Source: Candidatus Anaerostipes excrementavium
GTDB lineage: Bacteria; Bacillota; Clostridia; Lachnospirales; Lachnospiraceae
NCBI GenBank assembly: GCA_019114985.1
Contig: DXEM01000035.1
Location: 1 to 64,000, forward strand
Direction of reading: 5' to 3'
DNA length: 64,000 nucleotides
Shown: positions 8,819 through 18,414 of the stretch, in pieces
Numbering within the stretch: the first letter of the stretch is position 1
Layout: each line of letters begins with the position of its first letter
Translations under genes and position numbers: made by a program
The notes under the pieces: generated by a model
The model's database searches: none
What the model saw: the letters and a program-made list of their open reading frames with translations, nothing else
Told to the model about the DNA's origin: nothing

Positions 8819-9703
8819 ATGCCATTAAAAGAGATGTTTAAGAAGCGGACGCTGACGCCGCAGGAGAAAAAACAGGCAGAGCGAATTCGGAAAGCAAAGG
8901 ATACTTTGCTGGAATACCAGGTTCCGGAAGGGCTGTTCCAGAAATGCAGCAGCTGCGGAAAACCTGTATACAACGAAGATATCATAGAAAATTATCATAT
9001 TTGTCCATATTGCGGAAATTATTTCAGGGTTCGTCCGAGAACCAGGATTGCAATGGTATTGGACAAAGGCACCTTCCAGGAATGGGATGAAAGAATGGAT
9101 ACATCAGATCCATTGAATTTCCCGGGATATAAGAAGAAACTGGAACGACAGAGATCTGTTACAAATCTGGATGAAGCAGTCGTTACGGGAAAAGGTGAGA
9201 TCGGCGGCAAAGAGGTTGTAATTGCGGTTATGGGATCCGATTTCATGATGGGAAGCATGGGTGAAGTTGTCGGCGAGAAGATTACACGTGCTGTGGAAAG
9301 AGCAACAGAACTTCGGCTTCCAGTCATTATTTTTACATGTTCCGGAGGAGCCAGAATGCAGGAAGGAATCATTTCTCTCATGCAGATGGCGAAGACATCA
9401 GCTGCTTTAAGAAAACATGACGAGGCCGGACTTCTTTATATTACAGTATTGACAGATCCGACAACAGGCGGCGTAACAGCAAGTTTCGCAATGCTTGGAG
9501 ATGTGATCCTGGCAGAGCCGGGAGCCTTGGTTGGCTTTGCGGGACCAAGGGTTATAGAGCAGACCATTGGACAGAAACTTCCGGAAGGATTCCAGAGATC
9601 AGAATTTTTGTTGGATCATGGATTTGTAGATAAAATCGTGGAACGTAAAAACCTTCGCAAAGTATTGAATACGATTATAAGGAGTTGTGATTATGAGCAG
9701 TAA
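8819..9703 (+). CDS. accD: Acetyl-CoA carboxylase carboxyltransferase, beta subunit
   Basis: A 294-residue protein. The N-terminal zinc finger has the expected CSSCG...CPYCG cysteine pairs (about residues 43-65), and the crotonase-type carboxyltransferase domain follows ([24 protein letters not shown]). With AccA it moves the carboxyl group from biotin to acetyl-CoA to give malonyl-CoA. It starts two bases after the accC stop and overlaps accA by 11 bases. Confidence 0.95.
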   Translation: MPLKEMFKKRTLTPQEKKQAERIRKAKDTLLEYQVPEGLFQKCSSCGKPVYNEDIIENYHICPYCGNYFRVRPRTRIAMVLDKGTFQEWDERMDTSDPLNFPGYKKKLERQRSVTNLDEAVVTGKGEIGGKEVVIAVMGSDFMMGSMGEVVGEKITRAVERATELRLPVIIFTCSGGARMQEGIISLMQMAKTSAALRKHDEAGLLYITVLTDPTTGGVTASFAMLGDVILAEPGALVGFAGPRVIEQTIGQKLPEGFQRSEFLLDHGFVDKIVERKNLRKVLNTIIRSCDYEQ

Positions 9704-10484
9704 TTTTACACCATGGGAAAGGGTGGAAATATCCAGATCACCGGAACGTCCGACCAGCCTTGATTATATTTCTACGATTTTTGATCGCTATATGTCTCTT
9801 CACGGAGATCGTTTATTTGGAGATGATAAGGCCATTGTAGGCGGTCTTGCTTCTATTGGAGGGAAAGCAGTCACAGTCATTGGTCAGCAGAAAGGGCGTT
9901 CAACGAAAGAAAATATCATGAGGAACTTTGGTATGCCTTCACCGGAAGGATATCGAAAGTCAATGCGTTTAATGCGTCAGGCAGAAAAGTTCCATCGTCC
10001 AATCATTCTGTTTGTTGATACTCCGGGCGCATTCTGCGGAATCGAAGCAGAAGAAGGCGGGGTTGGCGAAGCAATCGCACGCAACCTGTTTGAGATGTCG
10101 AACCTGAAAGTTCCGATTCTTTCCATCATGATCGGAGAAGGAGGAAGCGGCGGAGCTATAGCGATGGCGGTAGGAAATGAAGTCTGGGGCATGGAAAATG
10201 CTACCTACTCCGTATTGTCTCCGGAAGGATTTGCAGCGATTCTTTGGAAAGATGGAAGCCGTGCATCAGAAGCTGCCAAAGTAATGAAGATTACCGCACA
10301 GGATCTGAAAGATCTGGGAGTGATAGAAGCAGTCATAGAGGAGCATGAACCTGCTTGTATCGATAATATTCTGGAGATTTCCGAAAAGATGAAGACGATG
10401 ATCTTAGACTTCCTGGCAAAATATGAAAAAATGTCACCGGAACAGATTGTGAATCAGCGATATGAGAGATTCCGCAAATTCTAA
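9693..10484 (+). CDS. accA: Acetyl-CoA carboxylase carboxyltransferase, alpha subunit
   Basis: The product is 263 residues from ATG 9693, eight bases after AAGGAG. Crotonase-type fold with [22 protein letters not shown] and [12 protein letters not shown] forming the acyl-CoA/carboxybiotin site. This is the last gene of the operon and a strong terminator follows. Confidence 0.95.
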   Translation: MSSNFTPWERVEISRSPERPTSLDYISTIFDRYMSLHGDRLFGDDKAIVGGLASIGGKAVTVIGQQKGRSTKENIMRNFGMPSPEGYRKSMRLMRQAEKFHRPIILFVDTPGAFCGIEAEEGGVGEAIARNLFEMSNLKVPILSIMIGEGGSGGAIAMAVGNEVWGMENATYSVLSPEGFAAILWKDGSRASEAAKVMKITAQDLKDLGVIEAVIEEHEPACIDNILEISEKMKTMILDFLAKYEKMSPEQIVNQRYERFRKF

Positions 10485-10507
10485 CCGACGGATAATAGAT
10501 AACGAAG

Positions 10508-10546
10508 AAAAAGGATTCAGTTTGATTTTTCACTGAATCCTTTTTT
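10508..10546. terminator. Terminator between convergent accA and deoR-type gene
   Basis: AAGGATTCAGT (10511-10521) pairs with ACTGAATCCTT (10532-10542). A T tract follows on the plus strand and an A-rich stretch precedes the stem, so it can work in both directions. Confidence 0.85.
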
Positions 10547-10550
10547 GATT

Positions 10551-11318
10551 TTATACATCTACTAAAATAATATTAGTCATCTCACTGATGGAATCATACA
10601 ATGGCTTTGGAAGATTGCTGTCAGTGATCAGATAGTCGATATCCCGCCAGCTGCAGTACTGAACCAACGCAGAAGTGGACGCTTTGGAACTGTCGGAGAT
10701 CACTACGTTAAGTTTTGAATTAGGAATGATTGCCTGTTTGGTCTGTGCATCGGCGAAGTCGGATACGGCAGGTCCTTTGTGTTGTTCAAAACCGTTGGTT
10801 CCGAGGAATGAAACGGCAACTTTTAAATTGTTAATAAAATTGGTAGCCTGGAAGCCTTCTGCGGACATATTGCCGGAATTTAACTGGCCCCCGGTTATGA
10901 TCGTTGTATTATCACTGTTGATCAGTACATTGGCAGCACTTAAAGAGCAAGTAACAATGGTGCATCCGGTACGCTGGCTCAAAAGCCGTGCCATATGTAC
11001 GATCGTACTGCCGGCATCCAGATAGATGACTCCGGTCGGCGGGATAAAATCCAAGGCTCTTTCACATAATTTTACTTTAATATCTGCATCTTTATTAATT
11101 CTTGTTTCAATCGGAACCGTACCAAACTCATACATGGAAGTCGCTCCGCCGTGGCTTCTCTGTGCGGCGCCGATTTCATTCAAATAGGACAAATCTCGCC
11201 GAATCGTCTCACGGGAAACTTGGAATTGCTCAGCCAGCTGGCCGATTTTTACACTGCCGTTATCGTGAAGCAGTTTTAAGATTTCTTTCTGCCGCTCAGC
11301 GGCAATTAATTTTCCCAT
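10551..11318 (-). CDS. DeoR/GlpR-family transcriptional repressor
   Basis: A 255-residue protein. The N-terminal winged helix (IGQLAEQFQVSRETIRRDLSYL, about residues 21-42) is the DeoR signature. The C-terminal DeoRC sensor domain has the phosphosugar-binding features IYLDAGSTIVHMARLL and FLGTNGF. Such repressors respond to phosphorylated sugars. It is divergent from the sugar-phosphate operon beginning at 11529 and very probably controls it. AAGGAG precedes ATG. Confidence 0.88.
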   Translation of the reverse strand: MGKLIAAERQKEILKLLHDNGSVKIGQLAEQFQVSRETIRRDLSYLNEIGAAQRSHGGATSMYEFGTVPIETRINKDADIKVKLCERALDFIPPTGVIYLDAGSTIVHMARLLSQRTGCTIVTCSLSAANVLINSDNTTIITGGQLNSGNMSAEGFQATNFINNLKVAVSFLGTNGFEQHKGPAVSDFADAQTKQAIIPNSKLNVVISDSSKASTSALVQYCSWRDIDYLITDSNLPKPLYDSISEMTNIILVDV

Positions 11319-11364
11319 ATACTTTCTCCTTCCTAATAGTATAAATTTATTTTACAACATAAAA

Positions 11365-11458
11365 GTTCATTGGTCAATGTGAACAATTGTGGCATTTCTT
11401 TTAAAACTCACAAAATAGCAAAGAATATATTGACAAATGTGGTATAAAGATATATTAT
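11365..11458 (+). promoter_or_regulatory. Promoter and candidate operators of the hexulose-phosphate operon
   Basis: The promoter is TTGACA (11430-11435), a 17-bp spacer and TATTAT (11453-11458). Two direct repeats, ACAATTGTGG (11383-11392) and ACAAATGTGG (11433-11442), are 50 bp apart; the second sits in the promoter spacer. An imperfect palindrome GTTCA...TGAAC spans 11365-11384. These are candidate sites for the adjacent DeoR-type repressor; the assignment is inferred. Confidence 0.5.
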
Positions 11459-11528
11459 AACATCATAAAGCAACAAAATTACACATAAAAGCACAATAAA
11501 AATAGGAAGTTAAATCAGGAGGATTCTT

Positions 11529-12092
11529 ATGGAGGCAAAAAAATTAAAATTGATTACAGATGAGTTATCAAAGTTTTCCGGTATGGTACAGGAAGAAGAA
11601 GTACAGGCGCTGGCAGATGCGGTAAAGCATGCAGGAAAAATTTTTCTGGCAGGGGCAGGACGGTCAGGTCTGGCAGCAAGAGGTTTTACTAATCGTCTGC
11701 TCCATATGGGTTTTGATGTGCATTTTGTGGGAGAAATATCCTGTCCGCCGATTAAAGAAGGAGATTTGATGGTTCTTGGTTCCGGATCAGGAACAACACA
11801 GAGTTTGATTGTTATGGGAGAAAAAGCAAAAGCAGTGGGTGCAAAGATTGCAACGGTTACGATGTTCCCGAATCATACGATTGGACAGATGGCAGATGTG
11901 TCTGTAACGGTTCCGGGTTCGACGCCGAAAAAGGCAGAAGGAGAAAAGAATTTGGCAGAATCCATTCAGCCAATGGGCAATTTATTTGAACAGATGAGCT
12001 GGCTTGTTTATGACAGTGTAATTATGGTTTTGATGGATGATCTTCATCAAACGAGCGAAGAGATGATGGAAAGACATACGAATTTGGAATAG
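11529..12092 (+). CDS. hxlB: 6-phospho-3-hexuloisomerase (SIS domain), copy 1
   Basis: A 187-residue SIS-domain protein with the phosphosugar motifs AGAGRSGLAARGF and VLGSGSGTTQSL. It matches the PHI family, which interconverts hexulose 6-phosphate and fructose 6-phosphate in the ribulose monophosphate pathway. It is clearly paralogous to the 13991 gene (shared AGRSG, AARGF.NRL, TMFP and C-terminal RH.N.E). It is the first gene after the divergent promoter. Confidence 0.8.
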   Translation: MEAKKLKLITDELSKFSGMVQEEEVQALADAVKHAGKIFLAGAGRSGLAARGFTNRLLHMGFDVHFVGEISCPPIKEGDLMVLGSGSGTTQSLIVMGEKAKAVGAKIATVTMFPNHTIGQMADVSVTVPGSTPKKAEGEKNLAESIQPMGNLFEQMSWLVYDSVIMVLMDDLHQTSEEMMERHTNLE

Positions 12093-12155
12093 GATCTCAC
12101 CGGGAATTGAAGTGTAGGAACAAAACAAGGTTATTTCATTAAAGGAGGAAAAGAA

Positions 12156-13310
12156 ATGAGAGCGGTACATTTTGGTGCAGGAAAGATTGGAAGGGGATTT
12201 ATAGCAGATTTGCTGCACGACACGGGATACGAAATTGTATTTGTAGACGTAAATGAAAAAGTCAATGAAGAATTGAATCAGTATCATAATTACTATTTGT
12301 ATGTCATTGAAGAAAATTATAGGAGAAAAGAAATTGATAAGGTTTCTGCATTATCTCCGATTACGCAGGCAATCGAAGTGGCAGAGGCAATTGTGGATGC
12401 AGATCTTGTAACTACAGCAGTGCTTGCGGATAATTTCCCGAAAATTGCCGGAAATCTTGCACAAGGTTTAAAAGCAAGGCTGGACGCAGGGAAGGAGAAA
12501 GTAAATGTCATTCCGTGTGAAAATGCGCTGTTCTGCGGAGATATGTTAAAGAAAGAAATTATCGCCACAGGAAAGATAACCGAAGAAGAATTGGAAAAAA
12601 TCGCAGCGATTCCAAATACAGCAGTGGACCGCATGGTATTTGGCACAGACCGTGACGGCCGTGACGGAATTGAAATAGGAAAAGATCACGAGTTGGTCAT
12701 CGAATCAGATAAGTTAACGGATCCTGCAAATCCGCCGATCCAAGGGGCAGAGTACACGGATAATCTTCAGAAGTTCCTGGAAAGAAAATTATATGTAATT
12801 AACTGCGGACATGCCTGGTCTGGATATATCGCACATTTGATGGGAATCGAGATCATTCAGGATTACTTTGCAAAGGAAGAAAACGTTGAGATGACGAGAA
12901 AAGTCATGATGGAAGTTGCGGCGTTAGTGGCAAAGAAACATGGATTTACAAAAGAGTCTATGGAGGCCTATGTGACATTTGCTCTAAATCGATTCCTGAC
13001 ACCTGGTATTACAGATACGGTAGAACGTATTTCCAGAGCACCGATTCGCAAATTAGGACCAAATGATCGTCTGGTGGGACCTGCCGTACAGTGTGAAGAG
13101 CTGGGACTTCCAAATGACATGCTTCTTCGTGGAATCGCAGCAGCATTTTTGTTTGACGTAAAAACAGACGAACAGTCCGTAGAGTTACTGCAGTATGTAG
13201 CAGATAACGGCATTGAAAAGGCGGTTCCTCACTTTACGGGAATCAAGGAAGGAACAAGAATGTTCCAGGAAATTGTAAAGAACTATAAAGAGTTAAAAGA
13301 ACAGAGATAA
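12156..13310 (+). CDS. mtlD: Mannitol-1-phosphate 5-dehydrogenase
   Basis: A 384-residue protein of usual MtlD length. The N-terminal MRAVHFGAGKIGRGF is the NAD-binding motif characteristic of MtlD. It interconverts mannitol 1-phosphate and fructose 6-phosphate. AAAGGAGG precedes ATG. No mannitol PTS genes are nearby, unlike ordinary mtl operons. Because PHI also forms fructose 6-phosphate, the two enzymes share a metabolite. Confidence 0.9.
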   Translation: MRAVHFGAGKIGRGFIADLLHDTGYEIVFVDVNEKVNEELNQYHNYYLYVIEENYRRKEIDKVSALSPITQAIEVAEAIVDADLVTTAVLADNFPKIAGNLAQGLKARLDAGKEKVNVIPCENALFCGDMLKKEIIATGKITEEELEKIAAIPNTAVDRMVFGTDRDGRDGIEIGKDHELVIESDKLTDPANPPIQGAEYTDNLQKFLERKLYVINCGHAWSGYIAHLMGIEIIQDYFAKEENVEMTRKVMMEVAALVAKKHGFTKESMEAYVTFALNRFLTPGITDTVERISRAPIRKLGPNDRLVGPAVQCEELGLPNDMLLRGIAAAFLFDVKTDEQSVELLQYVADNGIEKAVPHFTGIKEGTRMFQEIVKNYKELKEQR

Positions 13311-13346
13311 TCAATCATCACTTTAAATTTTTAGGAGGAAGAATCA

Positions 13347-13973
13347 ATGAAATTACAGTTAGCTTTGGATGAAATGAAAATGGACGCAGCTTTAGAATTA
13401 ATGGAGAAAGTAAAAGATTACGTGGACATCATCGAAATCGGAACGCCATTTTGTCTGGATGCCGGAAATAATGCAGTAGAAACTTTCAAAAAGGCATTTC
13501 CGGAAAAAGAAGTTTTGGCAGACTGCAAAATTATGGACGGCGGTTATTTAGAGGCAGAAAATGCAATCAAAGCCGGGGCAGATTATGTAACGGTATGTGC
13601 TGTTGCTGATTTATTAACAGTAAAGGGTGCTTTTAAAGCAACACAGGAGTATGGAAAACAGTTAGTAGTAGATATGATTACAATTGAAGATATTCCTGGA
13701 AAAGTAAAAGAACTGGAAGAGGTCGGAGTCGATGTGCTGGCTGTACATACCGGAGCAGATGCACAGGCAGTCGGCAGAGAGCCGATTCAGGATCTGGAAG
13801 TGATGGTTCAGTGTGCAAAGAAAGCAAAGATTGCGGTAGCAGGCGGAATCAACAGCAAAACAATTGCAAAATATGTAGCATTAAAACCGGATGTGATCAT
13901 TGTGGGAAGCGCCATCGGAAATGCAGAAGATCCTGTAGCAGAGGCGAAAGCAATCAAAGAAGCAATGTTATAA
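13347..13973 (+). CDS. hxlA: 3-hexulose-6-phosphate synthase
   Basis: A 208-residue protein of the OMP decarboxylase superfamily. It begins MKLQLALDEM and has the metal/substrate motif DCKIMDGG and the phosphate-binding AVAGGIN and IIVGSAIG segments. HPS condenses formaldehyde with ribulose 5-phosphate, or runs in reverse to release ribulose 5-phosphate. The related 3-keto-L-gulonate-6-phosphate decarboxylase is an alternative, but two adjacent PHI genes favour HPS. Confidence 0.82.
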   Translation: MKLQLALDEMKMDAALELMEKVKDYVDIIEIGTPFCLDAGNNAVETFKKAFPEKEVLADCKIMDGGYLEAENAIKAGADYVTVCAVADLLTVKGAFKATQEYGKQLVVDMITIEDIPGKVKELEEVGVDVLAVHTGADAQAVGREPIQDLEVMVQCAKKAKIAVAGGINSKTIAKYVALKPDVIIVGSAIGNAEDPVAEAKAIKEAML

Positions 13974-13990
13974 AATAGGGGGATCATACA

Positions 13991-14548
13991 ATGACAGAAT
14001 GTAAAAATATTTTCGCAATCCTGGATGAGCTGAAGGAAAATGCGGCACAGATCAATGAGGATGATTTAAAAGCAGTAGAGAAATTAATTACAGAAGCAAA
14101 TCGTATTTTTGTCGGCGGGGCAGGCCGTTCAGGATTTGCAGCCAGAGGATTTTCCAATCGATTGATGCATCTTGGATATACGGTATACTTTGTAGGAGAA
14201 CCAACAACGCCTTCTATTCAGCCGGGGGATTTATTGATCGTAGGATCCGGATCTGGGAATACGGCAAGCTTAGTATCAAATGCCCAGAAAGCAAAAGAAC
14301 AGGGAGCGAAAGTTGCCACACTTACCATGTTCCCGGAAAATAAGATCGGTTCCATGGCAGATGCTGCAATTAAGATTCCTGGTGAAACAGAAAAAGTAAA
14401 AGGCGCCGGGAAGAAATCCGTACAGGCCTCCGGTTCAGCATTTGAGGAATTAAGCTGGATTACATATGATGCAATGGTCATGGATCTGATGAAGATCACC
14501 AATCAGAGCAATGAAGATTTATTCAAACGACATGCAAATATGGAATAA
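13991..14548 (+). CDS. hxlB: 6-phospho-3-hexuloisomerase (SIS domain), copy 2
   Basis: 185 residues, 17 bases after hxlA in the classic hxlA-hxlB order. SIS motifs GGAGRSGFAARGF and IVGSGSGNTASL are present. It differs from the first copy throughout, so the two look like old paralogues rather than a recent duplication. It may have a different substrate or form mixed oligomers with copy 1; the sequence does not decide. Confidence 0.82.
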   Translation: MTECKNIFAILDELKENAAQINEDDLKAVEKLITEANRIFVGGAGRSGFAARGFSNRLMHLGYTVYFVGEPTTPSIQPGDLLIVGSGSGNTASLVSNAQKAKEQGAKVATLTMFPENKIGSMADAAIKIPGETEKVKGAGKKSVQASGSAFEELSWITYDAMVMDLMKITNQSNEDLFKRHANME

Positions 14549-14563
14549 AGAAAAGAAGAATCA

Positions 14564-15505
14564 ATGATCAAAAAACGAATATTAAACAATGGTGTGGAAA
14601 TGCCGATTCTTGGATTTGGAACCTGGAAATTAAAGGGAGAAGAATGTACGCAGATGGTGAAATTTGCTTTGGAATCAGGGTATGAAGCGATTGATACAGC
14701 ACAGGTCTATCTAAATGAAGAAGCGGTAGGAGAGGGGATCCGGCGGTCTGGGAAAAAAAGAGAAGACGTTTTTGTAACCTCAAAGGTTCGAAATCGTTTT
14801 CAGGGATATGATCAAACGCTGCATGCGCTAGAAGCATCTTTAAAGCGGTTTGGACTGGATATCTTAGACTTGTATTTGATTCACTGGCCGGGGAAGGACC
14901 AGTATGTGCCGACTTGGAAAGCGTTGGTTCGTGCTTATGAAGAAGGGATGCTCCGTGCGGTTGGAGTCAGCAATTTCTATCCGGAGCACATGGAAGCATG
15001 CGCCCAGGAGACCAGTGTGATGCCAATGGTAAACCAGATAGAAATGCATCCATATTTGGTGCAGGATGAAATTCTAGAATACTGTAAAGAGCATCATGTG
15101 TTCCCGGTTGCCTGGAGTCCGTTTGCGGCAGCAGGAGAAAGCAGAAAGGACAGCAAGACAAAAAAGGAAGCCAACGAAACACCGCTGGAAAGTCCGCTGA
15201 AAGACCCTGTGATTGCAGAGATTGCTCAAAATCATCAGAAAACACCTGGCCAGATCATTCTTCGCTGGCATATCCAAAATGGGTATGGCGCAGTTCCAAA
15301 GTCCTCAAATCCGGCGCGAATCAAAGAAAACAGGAATATTTTTGATTTTCAATTAACAGAAGGTGAGATGAAAAAGATATGGAAACTGACCAAAAAACAG
15401 ATCCGGGTTGGAGATGATGGAAGAAGTTATCGCTTTCCGTTGTTAGAAGAACTCATCCGAGATGGGAAAGAACCGGAAAGAGATCGATTTGGAAACTATT
15501 TGTAG
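14564..15505 (+). CDS. Aldo/keto reductase
   Basis: A 313-residue (alpha/beta)8 NADPH reductase. The tetrad is visible: Asp in AIDTAQ, Tyr in AQVYLNE, Lys in VTSKVRN and His in YLIHWPG. The NADP 2'-phosphate region is KSSNPARIKEN. It closes the hexulose-phosphate operon. The substrate is unknown; a sugar or polyol aldehyde would fit the neighbours. Confidence 0.88.
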   Translation: MIKKRILNNGVEMPILGFGTWKLKGEECTQMVKFALESGYEAIDTAQVYLNEEAVGEGIRRSGKKREDVFVTSKVRNRFQGYDQTLHALEASLKRFGLDILDLYLIHWPGKDQYVPTWKALVRAYEEGMLRAVGVSNFYPEHMEACAQETSVMPMVNQIEMHPYLVQDEILEYCKEHHVFPVAWSPFAAAGESRKDSKTKKEANETPLESPLKDPVIAEIAQNHQKTPGQIILRWHIQNGYGAVPKSSNPARIKENRNIFDFQLTEGEMKKIWKLTKKQIRVGDDGRSYRFPLLEELIRDGKEPERDRFGNYL

Positions 15506-15541
15506 ATAAATATGCGTTATTGCCGCAGCGCCTAAAATGTT

Positions 15542-15567
15542 CAAGCCCCTCAACATGGAGGGGCTTG
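15542..15567. terminator. Hairpin between convergent genes
   Basis: CAAGCCCCTC (15542-15551) pairs perfectly with GAGGGGCTTG (15558-15567). The following tract is only partly T-rich, so termination strength is uncertain. It lies between the aldo/keto reductase and the small minus-strand gene. Confidence 0.6.
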
Positions 15568-15587
15568 TATACTTTGTAAAGGATATA

Positions 15588-15806
15588 TCAGTTCTGTTTG
15601 TTTCTTCTTTGCAGCTCTATGACCAGATCAATGAGAAAACATGCAATAAAATATAGGAGAAAAAGAAAAATATCTTTTTTTATGATATCGCCGATGGTGT
15701 ATGGAGGTATGCCATTTAAATAATCATCTACAGAAAGAATCATTAATAAACAGCAAGTTGGAATAAAAGTTCTTCGAAAATTTTTGAATTTAAACCATTC
15801 TTTCAT
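15588..15806 (-). CDS. Small membrane protein, 72 aa
   Basis: The start ATG follows TTGGGGTGATTTGTC, an acceptable ribosome site. The product has two hydrophobic segments: residues about 13-28 (TFIPTCCLLMILSV) and about 46-63 (IFLFLLYFIACFLIDLVI). The C-terminus is charged (ELQRRNKQN). No family was recognised. Confidence 0.55.
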   Translation of the reverse strand: MKEWFKFKNFRRTFIPTCCLLMILSVDDYLNGIPPYTIGDIIKKDIFLFLLYFIACFLIDLVIELQRRNKQN

Positions 15807-16053
15807 GACAAATCACCCCAATTCTAACCAACAACGTATCGAACTTGATTCATGCTCGTAACAGCTTTGTGGATTAATAGGCTGCAGCTAATTTATATAT
15901 ATTATAAATTATCAATATACATTTGGCAATGAAATACTATGAGGCAATAAAGATAGAAACGAGTTTCTTCTATATATAATATCAGTTTCCGCAGACAGGA
16001 AAGAAGAAAAATTGCACTTTCTTTCGTACATGTAAAAAAAGTAAAAAAAGTCC

Positions 16054-16082
16054 TTGCATTTCCCCATCTTTTCCATTATAAT
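16054..16082 (+). promoter_or_regulatory. Promoter of the S10 ribosomal operon
   Basis: TTGCAT (16054-16059), a 17-bp spacer and TATAAT (16077-16082), with transcript start expected near 16089. The A/T-rich stretch 15890-16050 upstream could act as an UP-type element. I see no gene in 15807-16053. Confidence 0.75.
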
Positions 16083-16088
16083 CAAACC

Positions 16089-16346
16089 GTTGTGACCTTG
16101 ATAGCGTTGAAGCGTGAGGTTGCTATGCCGGTAAAAGCCGGTATAGGTTTTCCGTGGAGCGAATGTCAAGTTGTTAAAACTGGCGACAAGTCACTGTACG
16201 TATTACAATCTATTTATTGTCGAATGACCGAGAGCGTATGAATAGAGACGCAGTGTGTAGATTTCACGATACACACGGAGGAGTGTACAGTCACCACTTG
16301 TCGTGCTACAAGAAAATTATAGTGCGAAAAGGAGGCGGCTTTTTTT
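16089..16346 (+). promoter_or_regulatory. Structured 5' leader of the S10 operon
   Basis: About 255 bases separate the promoter from rpsJ. GCGACAAGTCACTGTAC (about 16182-16198) can pair with GTACAGTCACCACTTGTCG (about 16284-16302) with a small bulge. A local hairpin at about 16125-16145 uses CCGGT...GCCGG. Ribosomal operons are often controlled through such leaders by one of their own products; the ligand here is not known. Confidence 0.5.
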
Positions 16347-16667
16347 ATGGCAGCAAGTCAGGTAATGAGAATTACATTAAAAGCATATGATCATCAGTTA
16401 ATCGATGCATCTGCAAAAAGTATTATCGAAACAGTAAAGAAAACAGGATCTAAGGTGAGCGGACCGGTCCCAATGCCGACAAAGAAGGAGATCATCACAA
16501 TCCTTCGTGCAACTCACAAGTATAAAGATTCCAGAGAGCAGTTCGAACAGAGAACTCATAAGAGACTGATCGATATCATTACACCGACACAGAAGACAGT
16601 TGATGCTTTATCTAAATTAGAAGTACCAGCTGGTGTGTACATCGACATCAAGATGAAGACAAAATAG
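16347..16667 (+). CDS. rpsJ: 30S ribosomal protein S10
   Basis: 106 residues with the conserved start [19 protein letters not shown] and the [10 protein letters not shown] end. It is part of the 30S head and also the NusG-binding NusE factor in antitermination. It opens the S10 operon after a long leader; AGGAGG lies upstream. Confidence 0.97.
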   Translation: MAASQVMRITLKAYDHQLIDASAKSIIETVKKTGSKVSGPVPMPTKKEIITILRATHKYKDSREQFEQRTHKRLIDIITPTQKTVDALSKLEVPAGVYIDIKMKTK

Positions 16668-16752
16668 TAATCCCCTTGAGCCGTTGGCATCTAGGATGAT
16701 TACAACGTAACACGTTATAATCCGCTGTAGATTAATAGGAGGAATATCTAAA

Positions 16753-17382
16753 ATGAAAAAAGCGATTTTAACAACAAAGATCGGGATGACTCAGATCTTT
16801 AATGAAGAAGGAGTTTTAACTCCAGTTACTGTATTACAGGCAGGACCGTGTGTCGTTACACAGGTAAAGACAGTTGAGAACGACGGATACAGCGCGGTTC
16901 AGGTTGGATTTGTTGACAAGAAAGAAAAAGGTGTTAACAAACCAATGAAAGGACATTTTGATAAAGCGGAAGTATCTCCAAAGAGATTTGTGAGAGAGTT
17001 CAGATTTGAGAACGCAGAAGAGTATACAGTTGGTCAGGAAATCAAAGCAGATATCTTCGCTGCTGGAGATAAGATCGACGCTACCGCAACATCAAAAGGT
17101 AAAGGATATGCTGGTGGTATCAAACGCCACGGTTTAAAATCAGGTCCGTCCAGCCATGGTTCTAAATATCATCGTCATGCTGGATCTAACGGTATGGCTT
17201 CTGATCCTAGCAAAGTATTCAAAGGAAAGAAAATGCCGGGACAGATGGGTGCTGAGAGAGTTACGATCCAGAACCTGGAAGTAGTAAAGGTTGACGCTGA
17301 TGAAAACATTATCTTAGTCAAAGGTTCCGTTCCAGGACCGAAGAAATCTCTGGTGATGTTGAAAGAATCAGTAAAGGCATAG
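16753..17382 (+). CDS. rplC: 50S ribosomal protein L3
   Basis: 209 residues starting [16 protein letters not shown]. The central extension [19 protein letters not shown] reaches towards the peptidyl transferase centre. Strong AGGAGG ribosome site; second gene of the S10 operon. Confidence 0.97.
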   Translation: MKKAILTTKIGMTQIFNEEGVLTPVTVLQAGPCVVTQVKTVENDGYSAVQVGFVDKKEKGVNKPMKGHFDKAEVSPKRFVREFRFENAEEYTVGQEIKADIFAAGDKIDATATSKGKGYAGGIKRHGLKSGPSSHGSKYHRHAGSNGMASDPSKVFKGKKMPGQMGAERVTIQNLEVVKVDADENIILVKGSVPGPKKSLVMLKESVKA

Positions 17383-17409
17383 GTTTGAGAGAAAGGAGGA
17401 CGATAGAAG

Positions 17410-18030
17410 ATGGCAACAGTATCTGTGTTAAATATGGAAGGCAAAGAAGTTGATAAATTAGAATTAAATGACAACGTCTTTGGCGTAGAAATAAATGAAC
17501 ATTTAGTACATCTGGCAGTCGTAAGCCAGCTGGCAAACAATCGTCAGGGAACTCAGAAGGCTAAGACACGTTCCGAAGTTCGCGGCGGTGGTAGAAAACC
17601 TTGGAGGCAGAAAGGAACAGGTCATGCAAGACAGGGATCCATTCGTGCACCACAGTGGACTGGCGGTGGAGTTGTTTTCGCTCCGACACCAAGAAGCTAC
17701 AAAAAGAAACTGAACAAAAAAGAAAGACGTCTGGCTCTGAAGTCTGCACTGACATCAAGAGTACAGGAAAATAAATTTATCGTTGTTGATGAATTCAAAT
17801 TTGATGAAATCAAGACAAAGAACGTAAAAAACATGCTGGACAGCTTCGATGTGAAGAAAGCTCTGGTCGTTATGAATGGAAAGAATGACAACCTGATCTT
17901 ATCTGCCAGAAATCTTCCTGGTGTGAAGACAGCATCAACAAACACAATCAATGTGTATGATATTTTGAAATATGACACTGTAGTTGTTTCAAAAGAAGCA
18001 GTTGCAAATATCGAGGAGGTATATGCATAA
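17410..18030 (+). CDS. rplD: 50S ribosomal protein L4
   Basis: 206 residues. The exit-tunnel loop is visible as [19 protein letters not shown] and RAPQWTGGG (about residues 58-90). L4 is the autogenous regulator of the S10 operon in enterobacteria; whether it acts on the leader here is unknown. It overlaps rplW by one base (TAATG). Confidence 0.97.
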   Translation: MATVSVLNMEGKEVDKLELNDNVFGVEINEHLVHLAVVSQLANNRQGTQKAKTRSEVRGGGRKPWRQKGTGHARQGSIRAPQWTGGGVVFAPTPRSYKKKLNKKERRLALKSALTSRVQENKFIVVDEFKFDEIKTKNVKNMLDSFDVKKALVVMNGKNDNLILSARNLPGVKTASTNTINVYDILKYDTVVVSKEAVANIEEVYA

Positions 18031-18329
18031 TGGCGGATATTAAATATTATGACGTTATCTTAAAGCCAGTTATCACAGAAAAAAGCATGAATGCTATGGC
18101 TGAGAAGAAATATACTTTTTTAGTTCATCCATCTGCAACAAAGACTCAGATCAAAGAAGCAGTGGAGAAAATGTTCGAAGGAACAAAAGTAGCGAAAGTT
18201 AATACAATGAACAACGATGGAAAGACAAAAAGACGCGGTATGACTTTCGGAAAGACTGCTAAGACAAAGAAAGCAATTGTTTTCTTAACAGAAGAAAGCG
18301 CAGATATCGAAATCTTCGAGGGGTTATAA
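18030..18329 (+). CDS. rplW: 50S ribosomal protein L23
   Basis: 99 residues beginning with the conserved [11 protein letters not shown] motif. It lies at the tunnel exit and docks SRP and trigger factor. It is coupled to rplD by a one-base overlap. The spacer after it (18330-18414) contains a GA-rich stretch, CAGCGAAAACGAGAG, that resembles the repeat cores elsewhere in the window. Confidence 0.97.
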   Translation: MADIKYYDVILKPVITEKSMNAMAEKKYTFLVHPSATKTQIKEAVEKMFEGTKVAKVNTMNNDGKTKRRGMTFGKTAKTKKAIVFLTEESADIEIFEGL

Positions 18330-18414
18330 GACTCAGCGAAAACGAGAGAAGCAGTTAAACTAAACTATACGCAACAAAAGCGTGATAATAAATTAGATTT
18401 GAAAGGAGATCGAC

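Noticed and set aside
13347..13973. 3-keto-L-gulonate-6-phosphate decarboxylase (UlaD type)
   Set aside because: Same superfamily, but the N-terminus and the neighbouring hexuloisomerase genes fit hexulose-phosphate synthase better; no ula genes are nearby.
15807..16053. Short frames in the A/T-rich region before the S10 promoter
   Set aside because: No frame has both a ribosome site and a protein-like composition.
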